DNA from: Chitinophaga polysaccharea
GTDB taxonomy: Bacteria > Bacteroidota > Bacteroidia > Chitinophagales > Chitinophagaceae
Reading direction: 5' to 3'
Length of the DNA stretch: 64,000 bases
Assembly (NCBI RefSeq): GCF_007829335.1
Contig: NZ_VIWO01000004.1
Location: 496,001 to 560,000 of the forward strand
Shown here: positions 1-8,554 of the stretch, piece by piece
Layout of the letters: every line of letters begins with the position of its first letter
How positions within the stretch are numbered: the stretch's first letter is position 1
Translations under genes and position numbers: made by a program
The notes under the pieces: model-generated
Database searches by the model: none
The model's input: only the letters and a program-made list of their open reading frames with translations
What the model was told of the DNA's origin: nothing

Positions 1-745
1 TGAGACTATAATTGAAAGGAGCAGTGGTAAGCTGTTTGAGCGCTGCTTCTGCATTGGCCCAGCTCTTCATGTACACATATGATTTTCCCAGGAAACCCAG
101 TGCAGATCCTTTGGTAGCCCGGCCTGTTTCTGACGGGTCGCGCGTAGGCGGAAGGTCGGCAGCCGCTTCGGTGAAGTCTTTTACAATTTGTGCCCAAACA
201 TCAGCTTCCGGAGATTTGGCAACGAAGTAGTCTTCTTTCTTAGCCGGAACACGGGTACGTATCGGCACATCCCCAAAGTTGGTGACCAGGATGAAATAAT
301 TCAGCCCACGAATAAATTTAGCCTCGGCGATATAGGCCTTCTTTTTCTGATCTGTGAGCCTCGCTTTATCAATGTTCTCCATAATCTGGTTAGCACGGAA
401 AATGGCCCGGTACGAGATGTTAAACACATTGGTAGCCGCGGAGTTATCCGGTGTATTGGTGAAAGTAGATAACTGGTAAAGATAATTTACATCATTGCGG
501 ATGAAGAAATCATCCCCGCGGCCATTGGATAATTCTACGCCACGTACGCCCCAGTAACCGCCGTCTACGTTTTTGAATAGTCCATAGGTCGCCGCCATGG
601 CGCTTTTAACATCATCTTCATTTTTCCAGAAAGTCTCTGTCGTAATCTGGTTCGGGTTAGTAAGTTGCAACGTATCGCGCGAACAACCGGCAAACGCCAG
701 TGTGGCTGCGACCGAAATCAATATCTTTTTCATACGTTTCATCAT
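1..745 (-). CDS. SusD/RagB-like outer-membrane lipoprotein, partial
   Basis: N-terminal ~248 residues of a SusD-family nutrient-binding lipoprotein; the C-terminal half lies beyond the window edge. The protein begins MMKRMKKILISVAATLAFAG followed by Cys, a lipoprotein signal with lipobox LAFAGC, so it should sit on the outer surface of the outer membrane as the lid of the SusC channel. After it come the family-typical segments TNPNQITTETFW, ATYGLFKN, an AEAKFIRGLNYF helix and a WANAEAALKQL TPR-like helix. The start may be 745 or the in-frame ATG at 733. It follows the SusC gene by 9 bases on the same strand, so the two are co-transcribed. Substrate cannot be read from this fragment. Confidence 0.93.
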   Translation of the reverse strand, partial: MMKRMKKILISVAATLAFAGCSRDTLQLTNPNQITTETFWKNEDDVKSAMAATYGLFKNVDGGYWGVRGVELSNGRGDDFFIRNDVNYLYQLSTFTNTPDNSAATNVFNISYRAIFRANQIMENIDKARLTDQKKKAYIAEAKFIRGLNYFILVTNFGDVPIRTRVPAKKEDYFVAKSPEADVWAQIVKDFTEAAADLPPTRDPSETGRATKGSALGFLGKSYVYMKSWANAEAALKQLTTAPFNYSL

Positions 746-754
746 TTTAAAAAA

Positions 755-3700
755 TTACAGTGTCAGTTGTAAACCGATAGAAAGCACTCTCGCGAGGGGA
801 TAAGCCACGTGACCGTAATCAACACCACGATCAAGGATGCTGCCTGTCCTTCCGATATCCGGGTTAGACCCGCTGTATTTTGTGATGGTAAAAAGGTTGT
901 CGGCGCTCAGGTATGCTCGCAAACTGGTAATTCTCATGCGTTGTACAAGGCTCTCCGGAATGGTATACCCCAGCTGTAGTGTTTTCATCCGGAAGTAGGA
1001 ACCATCTTCCAGGAAACGGGAGGATGTCTGATCATTGAAGTTCGGATCGTTGATCACCGCTCTAGGGATGTTGGTATGCGTGTTCTGTGGCGTCCAGGCA
1101 TTGAGGGTAGCGCGACTGTAGTTGAACTCAAGGTTCATCCCTTCCAGGTCCTGGCGCAGCCCGTTATAGATCTTGTTCCCGTGTGTTCCCTGCATGAAGA
1201 TGTTGAGATCGAAACTGTAAGCCTTCAGATTAACACCTACGCCGTATTCAAAATTCGGGAAAGGACTGCCGCAGTTAACACGGTCAGAATTGCTGATAAT
1301 ACCATCCCCATTGGCATCCAGGAATTTGATATCGCCGGGCGCTGCATTAGGCTGGATTAGCTTACCATCTTTATCTTTATAGGCATCTATTTCTGCCTGC
1401 GATTGGAAGATACCCAATGACTTGATGAGATAGAAGCCGGCAATTTCGCCTCCCGCCTGCGTGAGGGTAGTGGAGGCCCCATGGTGGGTGGGCTGCCCGC
1501 CGAAAATTTGCTGCGAACCGGTACCCAGCGCGATCACTTTATTCTTAATGGCAGAAAAAGTACCTGTTACGCTATAGGTTAGCACCCCTACGGTATTGGT
1601 ATGGTTCAATCCCAGTTCAAAGCCTTTATTCTGGATGGTACCCGCATTGATAACAGGGTTGGTGGAGGAGCCGGTAGAGCCGGGAATCGGCACATTCAGC
1701 AATACATCGGTGGTGTTTTTCCGGAAGTAGTCGGCGGTCACATTCAATTTACCATTCAGGAAACTGATGTCGGCTCCAATGTTCATCGTCTCGGTATTTT
1801 CCCATTTAATATTGGGTGATGCAAAGGCGGTTTGAATAGCGCCAAACCATTTTTGCTGATCCGCGCCGGTAACATAGTTGATATTGGAGGAAATCGCTGC
1901 GCTGTATTGGTAGTCGCCAATTTCCTGGTTGCCGAGTATACCATAGCTACCCCGCAGCTTCAAGGCCGATATAATACGGGGAGATATGGACCAGAATTGC
2001 TCATTAGAGATATTCCAGCCTGCGGCAATGGAAGGGAAGTTACCGTACCGGTTGCCTGCTCCAAACCGGGAAGAGCCATCGCGGCGGAAACTGGCGGTGA
2101 GCAGGTAGCGGTTATCATAAGAATAGATGACGCGACCCAGTACAGACAGCAGGGTGCTCACGGTACTGTTGCCGGCTACGTTGGCCGTACCGGAAGCGGC
2201 ATCCAGCTCTTTTAAACCATCAGGAAGATTTGTTTTACTGGCCAGCCAGTAATTGTACTGTGTTTTCTGGTAAGAATAACCTGCCAGGGCCTGTATACTG
2301 TGTTTGCCGAAATCTTTCGTGAAATTGAGCGTGTTTTCAGCTAGTACCAGGAGATTGCGGTCTTTCGACTGACTTAAATCATTGGTCGGATGCGAAAAGA
2401 GTGATCCTACATTGTATCGTCTCGCATAGTCGTCGGTGTTGCCGAAGGAACTGGTATAACCGAGATTGAATTTATATTTCAGAGAAGGAAGGATAGATAC
2501 TTCTGCAAACGCATTGGCAAGAATAGACGTCACTTCATAACTGATATCTTCCAGGTGAAGCTGTGCAACAGGGTTTGCTACGTTCACTACCGGACCGGTA
2601 GCACCGGCATAACCTCCAACGGCGGTACTATCGTAAATCTGGAAAACCGGGATCATTTTAGCCGCGGAGCCTACTGCGTTTCCTCCTTGTCCGCCCCAGC
2701 CACCGGGCATGCGTATCCATTTTTCGCGGGAGAGCAATACGGTTTCACCCACTTTTAGGATGCCTTTGGTGGTTTCTGATTTTACCCGGGCGCCATATCG
2801 GCTGTATCCGGTTACATCTACAATACCATCCTGTTTGTTGTAGTTGCCCGATACGCTGAAGCGCGATGTTTCGCTGCCGCCGCTCATGGTGAGCTGGTAC
2901 TGCTGAATCATCGCTGTTCTGTAAATGGCGTCCTGCCAGTTGGTACCGGCTCCCAGTTGAGATGGGTTAGCGGCAATGGCCAGCCGTGGCAGGTTGGCCG
3001 CATCATGCGCAGCATTGCTGACGGTGGCCCATTCTGATGCATTTAATACGTCCCATGGATGGTCAATTTTTTGCCGGCCGAAGTTGGTGCTGAACTGGAT
3101 GACCGCCTTGCCGGGCTTGCCGGTTTTGGTGGTGACCAATACTACGCCGTTGGCCGCACGCGATCCGTAGATAGCTGCAGCAGAGGCATCTTTTAGTACA
3201 TCCATCGATTCAATATCGCCCGGGGCAATGTTGTTGATACCGGCTACAGGTACGCCGTCTACCAGGTAAAGTGGCGTAGCGTTGCCCAATGTACCCACGC
3301 CGCGTATCAGGATGCGGGTGCCGGCTCCCGGATCGCCACCGGCCGATTCTACGGTTACCCCCGGCAGTTTGCCCTGCAGGGCTCTGCCCACATTGCTGAC
3401 GCCTTCCGTTTTAAGGTCGGCCGCTTTCAATGAAGCGATAGACCCGGTGAGATCTTTTTTCTTAACGGTACCATAACCGATAACCACTACCTCGTTGAGC
3501 CCGGCAGTGCTGCGCTTAAGCCGGATATGCAGCGTGCTTTCGGCGCCGACTGTAATTTCTGTAGACTCAAATTCCATGGAAGATACCAGCAGTTTGTCGC
3601 CGTCTTTTACGGTGAGCGAAAACTGCCCTTTGTCGTCTGTAACCGTACCCCGCGTGGTGCCTTTAACCTGTATAGACGCCATAACAACGGGTTGGTTAGT

Positions 3701-3832
3701 GGCTTCTTCAAGCACTTTACCGGTCACTTTCTTCTGTGCATGGGCTGCAAAGCTGGATAAGATAAGAATAACAAGGAACGCATGCCTGTACCAGGCAGGT
3801 GGTGAAATGCTCACCCCAGTGTAATTTTTCAT
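755..3832 (-). CDS. SusC/RagA-family TonB-dependent outer-membrane receptor
   Basis: 1025-residue TonB-linked transporter, the normal size for SusC without an STN domain. In order: a signal peptide (about residues 10-32, ending AAHAQ), a CarboxypepD_reg-like beta-sandwich (about 33-115, KVTGKVLEEATNQPV), the plug domain (about 125-235, with NEVVVIGYGTVKKKDLTGS, the LQGKLPGV segment, TRILIRG and the DASAAAIYGSRAANGVVLV ending) and a long beta-barrel ending in a C-terminal SIGLQLTL strand. It imports a substrate across the outer membrane using TonB energy, with the adjacent SusD as binding lid. No sigma/anti-sigma or glycosidase genes lie next to it inside the window, so the substrate is open. 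Two direct repeats upstream (3910-3938) may be regulator sites. Confidence 0.96.
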   Translation of the reverse strand: MKNYTGVSISPPAWYRHAFLVILILSSFAAHAQKKVTGKVLEEATNQPVVMASIQVKGTTRGTVTDDKGQFSLTVKDGDKLLVSSMEFESTEITVGAESTLHIRLKRSTAGLNEVVVIGYGTVKKKDLTGSIASLKAADLKTEGVSNVGRALQGKLPGVTVESAGGDPGAGTRILIRGVGTLGNATPLYLVDGVPVAGINNIAPGDIESMDVLKDASAAAIYGSRAANGVVLVTTKTGKPGKAVIQFSTNFGRQKIDHPWDVLNASEWATVSNAAHDAANLPRLAIAANPSQLGAGTNWQDAIYRTAMIQQYQLTMSGGSETSRFSVSGNYNKQDGIVDVTGYSRYGARVKSETTKGILKVGETVLLSREKWIRMPGGWGGQGGNAVGSAAKMIPVFQIYDSTAVGGYAGATGPVVNVANPVAQLHLEDISYEVTSILANAFAEVSILPSLKYKFNLGYTSSFGNTDDYARRYNVGSLFSHPTNDLSQSKDRNLLVLAENTLNFTKDFGKHSIQALAGYSYQKTQYNYWLASKTNLPDGLKELDAASGTANVAGNSTVSTLLSVLGRVIYSYDNRYLLTASFRRDGSSRFGAGNRYGNFPSIAAGWNISNEQFWSISPRIISALKLRGSYGILGNQEIGDYQYSAAISSNINYVTGADQQKWFGAIQTAFASPNIKWENTETMNIGADISFLNGKLNVTADYFRKNTTDVLLNVPIPGSTGSSTNPVINAGTIQNKGFELGLNHTNTVGVLTYSVTGTFSAIKNKVIALGTGSQQIFGGQPTHHGASTTLTQAGGEIAGFYLIKSLGIFQSQAEIDAYKDKDGKLIQPNAAPGDIKFLDANGDGIISNSDRVNCGSPFPNFEYGVGVNLKAYSFDLNIFMQGTHGNKIYNGLRQDLEGMNLEFNYSRATLNAWTPQNTHTNIPRAVINDPNFNDQTSSRFLEDGSYFRMKTLQLGYTIPESLVQRMRITSLRAYLSADNLFTITKYSGSNPDIGRTGSILDRGVDYGHVAYPLARVLSIGLQLTL

Positions 3833-3909
3833 ACGCGGAATTTTTAAAATGTCAGACTTTAGTTGATGCTTTTATTAAGTGTCTAATATACATTTAAAAA
3901 TTAATAATC

Positions 3910-3938
3910 AGATGGACAATTAAATTTTTTAGATGGAC
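3910..3938 (-). promoter_or_regulatory. Pair of direct repeats GTCCATCT, 21 bp apart
   Basis: On the minus strand the octamer GTCCATCT occurs at 3938-3931 and again at 3917-3910, one repeat unit every 21 bp (two helical turns), 78-106 bp upstream of the SusC start. Direct repeats at this phase are typical of AraC-type or response-regulator activators. No clear TAnnTTTG box was found between them and the gene. The binding protein is not known. Confidence 0.4.
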
Positions 3939-3994
3939 TATATTATGGTTTTTGACAGCAGAGGAGCAGCGGTTTAACGGACAGCTATAAACGT

Positions 3995-4029
3995 AAAGAA
4001 GCCGCCTCAATAGGTGAAACGGCCTCTTT
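3995..4029 (-). terminator. Terminator-like hairpin after the lipoprotein pair
   Basis: Minus strand AAAGAGGCCG pairs with CGGCTTCTTT (one G-U pair) across a 15-base loop, just downstream of the stop at 4050. The T run after the stem is short, so the terminator is moderate. Confidence 0.5.
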
Positions 4030-4049
4030 ACATTCACTTCAGTACCTGT

Positions 4050-4967
4050 TTAAAAGTCAACTTTTATTGTATCTATGCCCCAATTTGGATTCACTATTAC
4101 CTGTACACCACCGCCGGCCGGAATACTATCGAACAGGTAGCCCGAAAGAAGCGTGGTTTGATTGTTTTTCAGGATGACACTATTAATACCTCTTCCGCCT
4201 ATCGTATTATTGGCTGCATCCATTACAGTAATGGTAATATCGGCGCTTATCGGTCCGGTAGGGTTCATCATATAAGTATTGACCGTAAGTCCTTCACGTC
4301 CCACCAATGAATCAGGTATGGAATAAGCATAGCGATCATAAATAAAATGCTGACTCATCATATTGGTGCCCGAATAGAAATCAAGAAACGAGCTTAATGC
4401 GTAAGGATCTTCCGCAATATATGGCCATATGGAAACTGTTTTTGCGTTAAAAGGTACCCTGCCTTTGAATTGGTAAACTAATTTTGAAACGACCCTGTCA
4501 AGTTCCATATTGGCGTCCACGCTATTGTTTACACTTATAATAGCTCTTTTGTAAAAGACATCACTACCCTGTTGAGTGAGTGCCACCCCTGGAGGATCAA
4601 AGGCTGAACGGTAAGCGCCGGTAGTGTCTTTAATACCGGTTACTGTCACTACATATCTGCCTACTGGCAATGAGTCTCTGAACTCACCAAAGGTAGTATC
4701 ACCAACAGTGCGGGTTTGTTCACTTACAATTGCTTTCGTATTGGCGTCAAATACGACGTATATCAGCTGCTGCACATTTTGAAGCACGCTGGTGTCGGCA
4801 CTTCGGGCATTGTTGCCGGCAATGACCTGCGAAAAGCCGGATACTTTAAAATTAACCGCAAATTTTTGTGTGCTTCCCCCTGTACCAGGGCCTGGATTGG
4901 ATGCCGGTTTCTGACAGGCAAACACGGCTAACAATATTGCCAGTAACGGCAAATAGTGCTTTTTCAT
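4050..4967 (-). CDS. FimB/Mfa2-like lipoprotein, copy A of a tandem pair
   Basis: 305-residue predicted lipoprotein: signal peptide MKKHYLPLLAILLAVFAC with the acylated Cys at 18, then a Gly/Pro-rich linker and a beta-rich body. The segments LDRVVSKLVYQFKG (centre) and LKNNQTTLLSGYLF (near the C-terminus) resemble the FimB/Mfa2 fimbrial-anchor family, where a domain ends in a strand carrying N-x-T-T-x-x-x-G. That assignment is a pattern match only. The gene is clearly homologous to the next gene upstream (same signal, same core motifs, same PAGGGVQV-NPNWG-DTIKV ending), so it arose by tandem duplication. Role: probably an outer-membrane-anchored surface protein; no pilin gene is visible nearby. 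Confidence 0.85.
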   Translation of the reverse strand: MKKHYLPLLAILLAVFACQKPASNPGPGTGGSTQKFAVNFKVSGFSQVIAGNNARSADTSVLQNVQQLIYVVFDANTKAIVSEQTRTVGDTTFGEFRDSLPVGRYVVTVTGIKDTTGAYRSAFDPPGVALTQQGSDVFYKRAIISVNNSVDANMELDRVVSKLVYQFKGRVPFNAKTVSIWPYIAEDPYALSSFLDFYSGTNMMSQHFIYDRYAYSIPDSLVGREGLTVNTYMMNPTGPISADITITVMDAANNTIGGRGINSVILKNNQTTLLSGYLFDSIPAGGGVQVIVNPNWGIDTIKVDF

Positions 4968-5038
4968 AAAGATGTAGTTTTAACAATAAAGAAATAGGGT
5001 CTCGTCAGCTACTGCCAGTCGGCCTTTCTTTTCCTGGG

Positions 5039-5950
5039 CTAAAATTCTACTTTTATCGTATCTCTGCCCCAATTGGGATTTACTTTTACCTGTACGCCAC
5101 CGCCGGCCGGAATACTGTCAAACAAGTAGCCCGTCAGGAGAGTGGTTTGATTGGTTTTCAGCAATACTTTATAAATGTCCGCTCCACCGATATACTTGTT
5201 AGTAGCATCAGATATGTGTACGCTGAAATCGGCGCTCATAGTACCCGCAGGATTTATCATATAAGTACTGATGGTAAGTCCTTCCTTTCCTATTAACGAA
5301 TCCGGTATGGGATATTCATAAGCATAGTAATTATAATGCTGGTTCCTTTTATTGGTGCCAGTGTAGAAATCGAGGAGCGAGCTTAAAGTTGATGGAGCTT
5401 CAGCCAGGTAAGGCCTTATAGATACTTTTTTGGCGTTAAAGGGGATCCTGCCCTTGAATTGGTAAACCATTTTTGAGACAACCCTGTCAAGTGCCATGTT
5501 TTGATCAACACTGCTGGTTAAACTTACAATTGCTCTTTTGTAGAAAATATCAGCGCCCTGCTTAAAGATAGTTACGCCCAATGGGTCTGTTACCGGAGCT
5601 GCGCATGTGGTGTCCTTAATGGCGGTCACCGTTACTACATACCTGCCCGTAGGCAGCGAATCCCTGAATTCTCCAAAAGTGGAGTCACTCGCAATCTTGA
5701 TTTGTTGGCTCACCATCTGGTCAGTATTGGCATCAAATGCTACATATATCAGCTTCTGCGCATTTTGAAGCACACTGGTGTCGGCACTCCGGGCATTGCC
5801 GGCAATGACCTGCGAAAAGCCGGATACTTTAAAATTAACTGCAAATTTTTCGGAGCTTCCCGGTTTAGCGGGACTTGGGTCGGAGGCCGGTTTCTGGCAG
5901 GCAAATACGGCTAACAGTACTGCCAACAACGGCAAATAGTGCTTTTTCAT
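5039..5950 (-). CDS. FimB/Mfa2-like lipoprotein, copy B of a tandem pair
   Basis: 303-residue paralogue of the 4050-4967 gene, with the same lipoprotein signal (MKKHYLPLLAVLLAVFAC), an almost identical FAVNFKVSGFSQVIAG block, the central LDRVVSKMVYQFKG and the C-terminal LKTNQTTLLTGYLF. Differences concentrate in the middle (residues about 70-150 and 190-260), as expected for surface-exposed loops under diversification. About 70 bases upstream of both start codons are also alike (AACAATAAAGAAATA and CAGCTAC are shared), so the duplicated unit included the leader. The 71-base gap to copy A suggests co-transcription, copy B first. Weak similarity to fimbrial-anchor lipoproteins; function not established. 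Confidence 0.85.
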   Translation of the reverse strand: MKKHYLPLLAVLLAVFACQKPASDPSPAKPGSSEKFAVNFKVSGFSQVIAGNARSADTSVLQNAQKLIYVAFDANTDQMVSQQIKIASDSTFGEFRDSLPTGRYVVTVTAIKDTTCAAPVTDPLGVTIFKQGADIFYKRAIVSLTSSVDQNMALDRVVSKMVYQFKGRIPFNAKKVSIRPYLAEAPSTLSSLLDFYTGTNKRNQHYNYYAYEYPIPDSLIGKEGLTISTYMINPAGTMSADFSVHISDATNKYIGGADIYKVLLKTNQTTLLTGYLFDSIPAGGGVQVKVNPNWGRDTIKVEF

Positions 5951-6496
5951 AAAAGATGTGGTTTAAACAATAAAGAAATATGGTTATTATCAGCTACAGC
6001 TTATCGGGTTTTCTTTTTTTGAGAGAGTATTACTATAACTGTATGTAAATATATTCTTTATTTTTTATTGCCTGTACCAGATCTATATATGAAAAAAGAC
6101 GGCGACTCCCTCTGGCGGTAATAAAAGGTAATGACTATTAATACCATAAAATTTTCTACCCACGCTCGGCCACCCGGTTTTGGTTTATCCGAATTATATT
6201 TGTATATATGTATAAGTGTTACATTTATAATTTATTTTGTCGTGCTGTAGTAACTTTGTAGTTGTTTTTTTTCTGGGAAGTAGTCATTTTGTAGCAGGCC
6301 TGAAGAGGGCATTCATCTATTCTTTCATCAAATTTGCAACAGGTATACTGATCTGGTTGTGTTATATTATTGCTAACAAAGAGGATAAATAGAATGGGAG
6401 TTAGGTGATTAGTGATTATTTTGCAGCTACCCGGAAAAGAAAAACTGAGTGTTACCCCGGCATATTATCGGAAACCGCTTTTAAAATGCTCACCAT
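5951..6496. other. AT-rich intergenic region
   Basis: About 550 bases between two divergently read units. No open frame with coding character was seen. It should hold the promoter of the duplicated lipoproteins (minus) and that of the SPFH operon (plus). A TAACTTTG box at 6251-6258 fits the Bacteroidota -7 consensus, but there is no TTTG 19-21 bases upstream of it and it lies 240 bases from the SPFH start. Confidence 0.6.
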
Positions 6497-7450
6497 ATGG
6501 GATTACCATTTATTGAAGTCATTGAATCGTTAACACCAGATCCGAATGCACTGATGTGGAAGTTTGCTGACGCAGACAAAGAAATTAAGAATGGCGCCAT
6601 GTTAACCGTCAGGGAAAGTCAGCATGCACTCTTATTGAATGAAGGGCAGCTGGCAGATGTATTCCCCGCAGGAAGGCACGTGCTCAAAACAGAGAATATT
6701 CCTGTACTTACCCGGCTCCGGGGCTGGAAATATGGTTTTGAAAGTCCCTTTAAGGCAGACATCTACTTCTTCAACACCCACCAGTTTGTGAACCTGAAGT
6801 GGGGTACACCGGCGCCAATATTAATGACCGACACGGTTTTCGGACAGGTACGCATCCGCGCATTTGGTACCTACAACGTCCGTATTACAGATGTAGGACG
6901 GTTTTTCAAAGAATATGCAGGCACCTGGCCCCGGCTCGGCATCACGGAACTGGAGTTGCAGCTCAGGGATTTTATTGCGCCCAAATTCGGTGAAGTCTTG
7001 TCATTGGCGAAGATTCCGGTAGTAGAAGCTGCTGCTAATGTGCCGGCATTGAATGAGAAAATCCAGCCATTGATCCAACCTTATTTTACCGACTTTGGCC
7101 TGGAAGTAACCCGCTTTACCATCACCAGCATTACCTTACCAGAAGAAGTGCTGAAACAATACGATAAGGTGACCGGCATGAACATGGTAACGGATATGAA
7201 TAAATTCAGTCAATACAGTATCGCCAACGCCATGGACCAGGAGCGTTCCGACGTAGGCGACGGCGCCAGGAAGGCAGTGGTATTGGGTATGATGAGCAAT
7301 ATGATGAACCAGGGACAGATGCAAAACAAACCCGCACCAGCAGATGATATTACAGAGAGACTTAAAAAATTAAAGTCTCTCTTTGAAGCACAGCTGATCA
7401 CAGAAGCCGAGTATACGGCAAAGAAAGAAGAACTGTTGAAGTTACTCTAA
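6497..7450 (+). CDS. SPFH-domain protein with C-terminal SHOCT motif (virion-core-like/YdjI type)
   Basis: 317 residues. Residues about 10-230 form an SPFH/band-7 domain of the type annotated 'virion core protein-like' (MLTVRESQHALLLNEGQLAD, then FPAGRHVL and the ARTE-like FGTYNVRITDVGRFFKEYAG). A Met/Gln-rich linker follows, and the last 33 residues (ITERLKKLKSLFEAQLITEA onward) are a SHOCT oligomerisation motif. There is no signal peptide or obvious transmembrane segment, so it probably assembles as a cytoplasmic-face membrane scaffold. It is first in a tight four-gene operon (gaps of 13, 3 and 8 bases). In Bacillus subtilis the related YdjI is encoded with a zinc-ribbon protein and a PspA homologue; the resemblance of gene content suggests a membrane-associated scaffold role here. 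No PspA gene is visible. Confidence 0.88.
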   Translation: MGLPFIEVIESLTPDPNALMWKFADADKEIKNGAMLTVRESQHALLLNEGQLADVFPAGRHVLKTENIPVLTRLRGWKYGFESPFKADIYFFNTHQFVNLKWGTPAPILMTDTVFGQVRIRAFGTYNVRITDVGRFFKEYAGTWPRLGITELELQLRDFIAPKFGEVLSLAKIPVVEAAANVPALNEKIQPLIQPYFTDFGLEVTRFTITSITLPEEVLKQYDKVTGMNMVTDMNKFSQYSIANAMDQERSDVGDGARKAVVLGMMSNMMNQGQMQNKPAPADDITERLKKLKSLFEAQLITEAEYTAKKEELLKLL

Positions 7451-7463
7451 CTAATATAATAGC

Positions 7464-7712
7464 ATGGCAGAAGAGAAAGACAATAAGCTATCGGCTTACC
7501 TGGAACGGCTCAAACAACAGGCAGCCACTCAGCAGCATTATGGCGGGGATATTACCCCGGAAGAGGCGAAGATGGACATTCGCGATTGTCCCAAATGCGG
7601 CGCCGGGCGCGCCTTTGAAAAGGGCCTCACCGCTTGCACTTACTGCGGCTTTGTATTCATGGACATAAAACTGACAGACGGAGTTAATATCAAAAAGGAA
7701 AATAATTCATAA
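7464..7712 (+). CDS. Small zinc-ribbon protein
   Basis: 82 residues with a charged helical N-terminus (residues 5-25) and a single CxxC-N12-CxxC zinc ribbon (Cys42, Cys45, Cys58, Cys61; CPKCGAG and CTYCGF knuckles). It is cytoplasmic and soluble by composition. It lies 13 bases after the SPFH gene and 3 bases before the next gene, so it is translated in the same operon. Zinc ribbons of this kind usually mediate protein-protein or nucleic-acid contacts. With an SPFH partner it may act as an adaptor, as the zinc-ribbon protein YdjG is thought to do for YdjI. That role is inferred from context. Confidence 0.8.
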   Translation: MAEEKDNKLSAYLERLKQQAATQQHYGGDITPEEAKMDIRDCPKCGAGRAFEKGLTACTYCGFVFMDIKLTDGVNIKKENNS

Positions 7713-7715
7713 GGT

Positions 7716-8546
7716 ATGTTCGGCTTTTTTAATAAGAAATATGATAACCCCGCACTCCTCGAAGAAATGAAAACAAGACAGGAACGTTGGTTTGCGTTCC
7801 TCGATAAACTGGAAGCCAGGATGCACGAGCTTACAACAGCTGCCATCCCCGGATTACAGGAGATCTTCAACCAGGATGCGGATCCTTATAAACGCGCGCA
7901 CAGCAATATGCTGCAGGGATTACTCGGCCAAATCAATCATATGCGCCAAAAAGCCAACGATATCCAGGAAGAACAGATTATCGACTTTGTATACCAGGCA
8001 GAGGCAATGGTGCCAGTTGTTACCTCCACAGTGGGCCGCGACTATCACAATCGCATTATGAACTTCAGGATGGCTTGCCTTAACCGGCACTATATTTTTG
8101 ATGAAAAACTGAACAAGTGCATGCAGCGCTTGCAACAGGCGACGGGGGCGCGCGACCTGGAAGCGGCTTACCAGGAACAATTGCGGGCATTTGAAAGTAT
8201 CCGTGATAAATTCAGCTGCCAGCAATGTGGTGGCAATATCACCATCGAAAAAATGTTTTTTATCGATACCTATGTTACCTGCCCGTTTTGTCATTCCCAA
8301 AATACCTTCAGTCCCTCTACAGGAGCTCGCATGGTGTTGCACGATGCCCGCGCCCTCGCGGAACAGCGCACGGCCCACTTGCGCCAGGCCTACGAAGAAA
8401 GTACCCCCCGGGATCCTGAGCGCGAAAAAGTATATCTGCGTGCCATGATCGATGAGTGGAATAAGATCATACCGGATATGGCAGAAGAGAATGAAAAATT
8501 TTATGAACGTTTATTAAGAGAACAATCTTTTCATCATTTTAAATAA
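7716..8546 (+). CDS. Helical protein with a zinc ribbon, function unknown
   Basis: 276 residues. The first ~165 are predicted mostly helical and charged (an EEMKTRQERWFAFLDKLEAR stretch, then LLGQINHMRQKANDIQEEQI), giving a long bundle or coiled coil. A zinc ribbon follows (Cys168, Cys171, Cys189, Cys192; CQQCGG and CPFCHS), then another helical tail. There is no signal peptide. I do not recognise a named family. The helical-plus-ribbon layout, with the SPFH gene upstream, invites comparison with PspA/YdjF-type partners of SPFH proteins, but no sequence motif of PspA was identified. It begins 3 bases after the preceding stop, so translational coupling is likely. Confidence 0.75.
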   Translation: MFGFFNKKYDNPALLEEMKTRQERWFAFLDKLEARMHELTTAAIPGLQEIFNQDADPYKRAHSNMLQGLLGQINHMRQKANDIQEEQIIDFVYQAEAMVPVVTSTVGRDYHNRIMNFRMACLNRHYIFDEKLNKCMQRLQQATGARDLEAAYQEQLRAFESIRDKFSCQQCGGNITIEKMFFIDTYVTCPFCHSQNTFSPSTGARMVLHDARALAEQRTAHLRQAYEESTPRDPEREKVYLRAMIDEWNKIIPDMAEENEKFYERLLREQSFHHFK

Positions 8547-8554
8547 ACACATGT

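Noticed and set aside
6251..6258. TAACTTTG as the SPFH operon promoter
   Set aside because: No -33 TTTG at 19-21 bases and it is 240 bases from the start codon; noted only within the intergenic entry.
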